Below are positions 31,417-36,391 of a DNA stretch of 36,391 bases, piece after piece. The DNA is from Apostichopus californicus (Eukaryota > Echinodermata > Holothuroidea > Aspidochirotida > Stichopodidae). The stretch covers positions 1 through 36,391 of the forward strand of contig JAIPMN010000001.1 of NCBI GenBank assembly GCA_020650975.1, in the 5' to 3' direction. Numbering within the stretch: position 1 is the first letter of the stretch; every line of letters begins with the position of its first letter. The notes under the pieces are model-generated. The model searched no databases and was not told where the DNA came from. It saw only the letters and a program-made list of their open reading frames with translations. The position numbers and the translations under genes are program-made.

Positions 31417-32687
31417 AAAATATTCAAACTGTCAAAGGGTTTACGACAAAACTACTTCAGCTGTGAAATTATGCGATTCAGAAACGAGATCCTCGTTGTT
31501 TTAATCAAGTCGCGCATTTCAGAAATTGACAATATAGCTAATTGATTGGTCTATCATGGGAATGTTTCAAAGGAAGTCAACTTTATTGATTCTGAAGAAA
31601 TAATTGAAAGTGACAGACACATTGGCATCCATGCAAACCATCGAAGCATTAGCCTTTTATGTTTTTAGTAATGAAAGTTGCTCACTGCTCGTTTTTCTAT
31701 CTTTGGATTTCCATAAATATTAAGTAATGCCTATAAACAACCTCTCCATGTTGTTTTCTTGATGTACTGCCAATTACTTCATGTAGAACAAAACAAAGAA
31801 TTGATTTTCTTTTCCTTCTTGAACTGTGGTCGCTACCTGCCAGCATTTATATTGATGTCTTAGCCAAGTTCCATTTGTCCGCAGTCTTTGTAAATGATAA
31901 GACTTCTAGCCGACATTGTCCTTTCATTATTGCATTAAGCTGTAATTCCAGCTGCAAAAGCTGTACGCTACAGTAGCAGTTCATTCATGCGGTCGTGAGA
32001 ATTCAGTTCACAGACCGAAAACTAAGTTTGTATATATATAGTTAATAAATGTAGTTACAGATTGATCATAGATACAAATTTATTTAATAGCAACATCTTT
32101 CAATGATAATTTAATATTCAAGCAGGAACAAATGGTACCATATTTGGAATAGACAAATCTGCTATTATAATGAACAACTCTCCCATAAAGCTCAAGAGTC
32201 AGAATCTGGTTTAAATTATACAGTTTTAACAATTTACGAAGAAGCTAAATCGTTGGGGCAAAACAATGATGACTATGTATTTGTTTTGCTTCTCCTCTCG
32301 GCGTTTGAGTTTTATCGATGCTCCATTGCTGTGAGACGGGTGAAGTGACGGGGTACGAAAATAAAGATTTCGCAGTACACAGTTCGTCAAGTTAAAGCCA
32401 GACGAATTACTTTTACAGCCCTCCACAACACACTGGTGCGCTGGTATGCTTCTACATTCATGAGTATTTCATATATGCGCTGATCCGAAAATTCCAGAAT
32501 ACATCTTCAACTTCCGAGAAAAGTACACATACATACTGAATGGAGAGGAATCATGCATTCTCATGCATATCAATGATAATGAAAATGGGGAATTCATGAT
32601 AAATAGGAATTTATGTATAATATTAACTAGCCAGAAAAATCTATTATTCATATTACCGGTAACCTTAGAGGCTGGTATTTAACTCAC

Positions 32688-32757
32688 CTCTAAAGGCTCT
32701 TACTACAATCTTAGGACGAAGTGCAGACCGATCTCTATTCCATATCGCTCCGCGCAT
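32688..32757 (-). CDS. Candidate XYLT first coding exon (tentative)
   Basis: On the - strand an ATG, with an in-frame TAG shortly upstream, opens MRGAIWNRDRSALRPKIVVR-AFR plus G. It ends at an excellent donor GAG|GTGAGTT. The exon is 70 bp and ends in phase 1. The 23 residues carry seven Arg/Lys, as expected for the cytoplasmic tail of a type II membrane protein. Upstream there is a CCAAT-like and a TATA-like stretch (TATTAAAATATA). It could equally be the first exon of another transcript, or chance. Confidence 0.35.
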
Positions 32758-33349
32758 GCATCGAAAATTAAACGTGCTCTAGGAACTTTCGAGTATATTT
32801 TAATATGCTCTTGCGAATATTAAGTCTGAGGCAATTTTAGTGGATTCGGTATTTCTAATTGGCTTCAGAGAATTAAAAAGTCTAATTCTGTGCCAAAGTG
32901 ACTCCCAGGAGGAATGAGAGGAGCTGCATCTGTAATTGGTGTTTCGGAATAAATATCGGTAAAAATGCATTTATATATTTATATCTGTTTTTGATCTTAA
33001 ACAGGTGGCAAGAGAGATCATATAAAGGCATGAAGAAGCTATTTAAAGCAGCACGTTAAATTATTAAAATTATATTTTAATGTTTATTTTGCTTTCCATC
33101 ACATTCACTGAAGGAACTCTACTGATGCATGTACAGTATTTCAACTTCAAATGGGGAAGTTGTACATGACAGCTAACTTCAGCACATTGCCCAAATGGTC
33201 ATACCTCACACACAATGTAGGAATTAACTGAAATGGAAATTTCACCAGAATGCTTATCTTAATAGCTCCCTCTTTCACACATGAACCACATATGGACATC
33301 ATGTGTAAGAATCTTTTTTGTAATATAGCTGTGATGAATAAAAACTGAT

Positions 33350-33604
33350 CAGACCCCCCTCCACCACCCTCCTCCCCCCCCCTTCGTGCTCAGTGTTCAG
33401 CATTACAACAAGGTCAATTGATGTCAATCTCTGCATTTTTACATAAGATCCTGTACTTGTCATATGATGCACATTTAGACCGTAGATTAGGTATATTATT
33501 AGGTCGAAACACAAAGGGTGGTCTAAAAACATATATGCCCCGACTGACAATGTCGGTGGGGACCATGACCGCCACCCATCCCACATTGCGCACGCCACTG
33601 AGGG
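33350..33604 (-). mobile_element. Possible hAT remnant end
   Basis: On the - strand the segment begins CAGTGGCGTGCGCAATGTGG, the sort of terminus seen in hAT elements, and runs to a GC-rich patch near 33360-33385. I found no matching second TIR or target duplication, so the left boundary is arbitrary. Confidence 0.3.
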
Positions 33605-35021
33605 CAGTATTTACATTACAAATTTAAATTTTGTGTTGCCTATCTGGGGGTTTACACGACAATTTGGTCTCCCAATCATAAATCAGTGGTGTATATTATA
33701 CGCTGTATCTATTACCACAATATCTTAGAACGCTGAATCCAAGTATGTGCAAACATGTCGCAGGTTTGATCAGAATTTTGCCAATCAAGTTTACAATAAA
33801 TCAATACAAAATGCAGTTTTAATAACTATACCCATATGCACAAGCACCTTATTCGATCCTTCTTAGTTGCCTACTGTACTGTTACATCCATGCAACAAAG
33901 GACTTCTTGGAAACTCCCAACCAACGGTGACTTGTACTCCCCCATCCCCCCCCCCAAAAAAATCCACACGTTACACCACCTAAATTGTCAAACATTTCAT
34001 CTTCCTGCATATATACGTACAGAAATTTCATGTAACATCTCTCTTAGCTTTTATCCGAGCTCTTCGAACATATGGACCAACTCCCCATCCTGTACTGTAG
34101 GTCCATTCCTAACGATAGCTATTTATGAACGCACTCCCTACTACGTTGAAACACCAACGATCACTATACCGTGTTCGATAATTGCCAGATGTCTGCTAGA
34201 AAACAGCTGCGATGTTTTACAACGTTGTTAGCAAAACCATTGGATATCTTACACATTAGTTGTGGCTTTGTTGCATAGTATTGACACCAATAAGCCCACA
34301 TGGTCACACCACTTTACCTCTCCTCTCAAGCATTCCATGGCATACTCTCTGGGGTGGACTTTGCATGCCCAATTTTTACTGTCGTACGGTACCTACAGTT
34401 AATATTCCAAAATATTCATGTATGTGGCGGGAGAAGGGGGGGGGGGAGATTTATGCAGTAATTTTGTGCAATGCTTCTATAGATCAAAAGGGGATGCTTT
34501 ACAGACTTAAGCATCCTTATGTGCCTGCATAGGGAGAACTATATCTGTAATGGCATAACATTTTAATTTGCAGGTGAATCAATACAAAGGTTCACTAAAA
34601 CATTCCATTTCTATCGGAAGGAAAAGTGGGCTGGTGGAAAGCTATACTGTGGCAGAATTGTAAGGTTTTGAAGTCTACATGTGTCACAGAAACTGAGTGA
34701 CATCCAGCAAGATCGCTTCATAATTTCAGAAGTGACTGTAACTAGATGTAATATTGACGAGGAACCCTAATCATCCCTTTACTATAAACTCATATACTGC
34801 CATGCTGATTGAAAGTGACATAAAGTCTAATATTTAACAACTCATAAATTTGAATTTGTTTGCCTGTTCCAACATTTTGATCTAGATATATGTATAGTCC
34901 CCTTATTTTAGTTTATTTTAACCAGGATGACAAATAATCAAACCAGGCTTCATTCACACACTAATATATCCAGTATCCATTTAGTTTCATCCAATCGACA
35001 CTGATACTATATGATCTGAGA

Positions 35022-35064
35022 CTGACAGTACCTAAGCAAACGTCTGCTTAGGTACCACTGTCAG
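35022..35064. repeat. Inverted repeat with 3-base asymmetry
   Basis: CTGACAGTACCTAAGCA pairs with TGCTTAGGTACCACTGTCAG around a 6-base loop, leaving three bases unpaired. Confidence 0.8.
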
Positions 35065-35134
35065 AAATAACTGCTGCAGCGGCTGCAAAATCCCCTGCAG
35101 CCTATTGTATATATATCAAACTGCAGTGCCTATA

Positions 35135-35720
35135 CATTAATAATAATGATAATAATAAATGAGACTTGTATAGTGCCAAATCAGTAGACAGTCACTGCTC
35201 AAGGAAGGCGCTTTACAAAGAAAGCAGATTAATTTACAAAAGAACAAGTGAAAAGATGGGTCTTAAGTAGACTTTTGAATGTAGAAAGTTTAGAGCAAGT
35301 TCGAATGTGATCTGGTAACTTGTTCCAGAGATACGAGCCAGAGTATTCAAAGCTTCTGTAACCATAGGTCTTCAAGCGTGGTTTTAGGAACAGTTAGATA
35401 AAGTTTGTTGGAGGAACGAAATGTGCGAGTTGGAATATATGGCAAGAGAAGTTGTGACAGGTACACAGGCTATTCTAGATGATGAACACAAAAGGTGAGA
35501 AGATGTAGTTTATACTGAATTCTGTAGCTGATAGGGAGCCAATGAAGTTCCTTCAGAAGTGGAGTGGTTCGGCATTTTCTTCCCTTCCTTTTCACAATAC
35601 GGGCAGCGGTGTTTTGGATCATTTGAAGTTTCTGGATGGTCTAATCAGGAAGCCCGAATAAAAGTGAATTTAGAAAGTCAAGCTTTGATGTCACAAACGC
35701 ATGGACCAGTATCTCGCAAG
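35135..35720 (+). repeat. Dispersed repeat of the 'GTATAGTGCC...AAGGCGCTTTAC' type
   Basis: A trinucleotide run (TAATAATAATGATAATAATA) is followed by TTGTATAGTGCC, CTGCTCAAGGAAGGCGCTTT and later TTGTTCCAGAG, GGTTTTAGGAACAG and GGGAGCCAATGAAG. This order is familiar to me from interspersed repeats of marine animal genomes. I cannot assign its class. Confidence 0.5.
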
Positions 35721-36007
35721 TCTCATTATTATTATATTGTGTGAACTGCACAACACTGTCCTCTGCAGCTTGGCTGTAGAATGCTACAGCCCCCTCAGCA
35801 TCCTACCTTCAACACAGTGTCCTAGATAGATGGACTTTCTAAATGGTCCACTTTTTTTTTTAAATGAAAGAACAGTTAGCTCTTTTTGTTGGTAACTTAA
35901 TTGGAGGAATGAGAAGGGTAGCTATACAGTTTGGAAAGATAAATCAGTGCTATAAACTTGAATTTATCAGTCAGTTGGTAGGACTTAGAGATCATAAGGA
36001 CTGTAAG

Positions 36008-36391
36008 AGACAGATTACTAATGAAGGTAAGTACTAATTGTTACCATACAGCAGCTCCATTGATAATAAGAAGAGGAGGAGTAGGAGGAGGAGGAGGAGG
36101 AGGAGGAGGAGAGCTATAGAATATAAGACTAATAGGCTTGTTACTTCCTGGGAAGGTCAGTGCTATTAAGGTTACCATACAACTCAGTTAGTAGTATGAG
36201 GAGGAGACAGATTACTAATGAAGGTAAGTACTAATTGTTACCATACAGTAGCTCCATTGATAATAAGAAGAGGAGGAGTAGGAGGAGGAGGAGGAGGAGG
36301 AGGAGGAGGAGAGCTATAGAATATAAGACTAATAGGCTTGTTACTTCCTGGGAAGGTCAGTGCTATTAAGGTTACCATACAACTCAGTTAG
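36008..36391 (+). repeat. 197/200-bp tandem duplication with (GGA)n core, cut by the window end
   Basis: AGACAGATTACTAATGAAGG starts a unit near 36008 and again near 36205. The units are nearly identical, differing by one substitution (CAGCAGCTCC versus CAGTAGCTCC) and one extra GGA triplet in the second. Each holds a (GGA) run of 9 to 10 triplets. Confidence 0.92.

Larger units (their letters stand above)
27726..32687. other. Repeat-rich stretch, possible first XYLT intron
   Basis: It contains a 171-bp duplication, the assembly gap, MITE copies B and C, a LINE 3' fragment, hammerhead-like copy 4 and a (CA) run near 31400. No exon was recognised within it. Confidence 0.6.
32758..36391. other. 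Right edge, no supported gene
   Basis: If the candidate first exon is real, this is upstream of XYLT. The open frames at 33836-34231 (131 codons) and 34260-34532 resemble no family I know and have non-coding-like composition. Repeats in this region are listed separately. Confidence 0.5.

Noticed and set aside
32226..32440. Frame with CVVEGCKSNSS, recalling the start of a THAP zinc finger
   Set aside because: The conserved Trp and the C-x2-H half of the finger are missing, and no splice context supports it.
33836..34532. Two + strand frames of 131 and 90 codons
   Set aside because: They have no recognisable motif, the composition reflects C-rich and AT-rich tracts, and there is no splice or promoter context. 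They are treated as chance frames.
1..36391. tRNA, rRNA, CRISPR, operon or phage-like features
   Set aside because: No tRNA box pairs, rRNA signatures, regular spacer arrays or prokaryotic gene spacing were seen. The spliced gene structure shows this is animal nuclear DNA.

Overview
This window looks like nuclear DNA of a marine invertebrate animal, probably a deuterostome such as an echinoderm. That placement is an inference. The reasons are spliced genes with GT-AG introns of 0.4 to 7 kb, AT-rich introns full of DNA-transposon debris and poly-G/C runs, and two recognisable metazoan protein-coding genes. There is no bacterial-type operon, CRISPR array, rRNA gene or tRNA gene that I could support. 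Most long open frames in the window are chance frames in introns or repeats.

The two genes lie tail to tail. At the left edge, on the + strand, are the last two exons of a mitochondrial-ribosome peptidyl-tRNA hydrolase, MRPL58/ICT1 (858-1027 and 2542-2629). Its earlier exons, including the catalytic GGQ segment, were not found and are probably outside the window. Its last intron carries a complete hAT transposon insertion with 8-bp target duplications.

After a 4.2-kb repeat-rich intergenic stretch comes a peptide O-xylosyltransferase (XYLT1/XYLT2-type) on the - strand. Eight well-supported exons (26238 down to 6864) join in frame across seven GT-AG introns. They encode about 656 residues, from just before the glycosyltransferase family 14 domain to the natural stop. 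This enzyme adds the first xylose of glycosaminoglycan chains to proteoglycan core proteins in the secretory pathway. Two further candidate 5' exons (32688-32757 and 27597-27725) have compatible phases. They would supply a basic cytoplasmic tail and one membrane anchor, but they are much less certain.

The rest is repeats. There are four hAT-type elements (three with clear or near-clear target duplications at both ends), and three copies of a TTAA-flanked piggyBac-like MITE. There are four copies of a dispersed repeat with a hammerhead-ribozyme-like core, resembling Penelope-type retroelements, and a LINE 3' fragment. Several minisatellites occur, including a cluster beside xylosyltransferase exon 4. 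The right edge holds a 197/200-bp tandem duplication, and there is a 2-base assembly gap at 29142-29143. The most notable observations are the hammerhead-like repeat family, a relic duplicate of the 3' end of xylosyltransferase exon 4 that keeps its frame and splice donor, and the TTAA MITE family.
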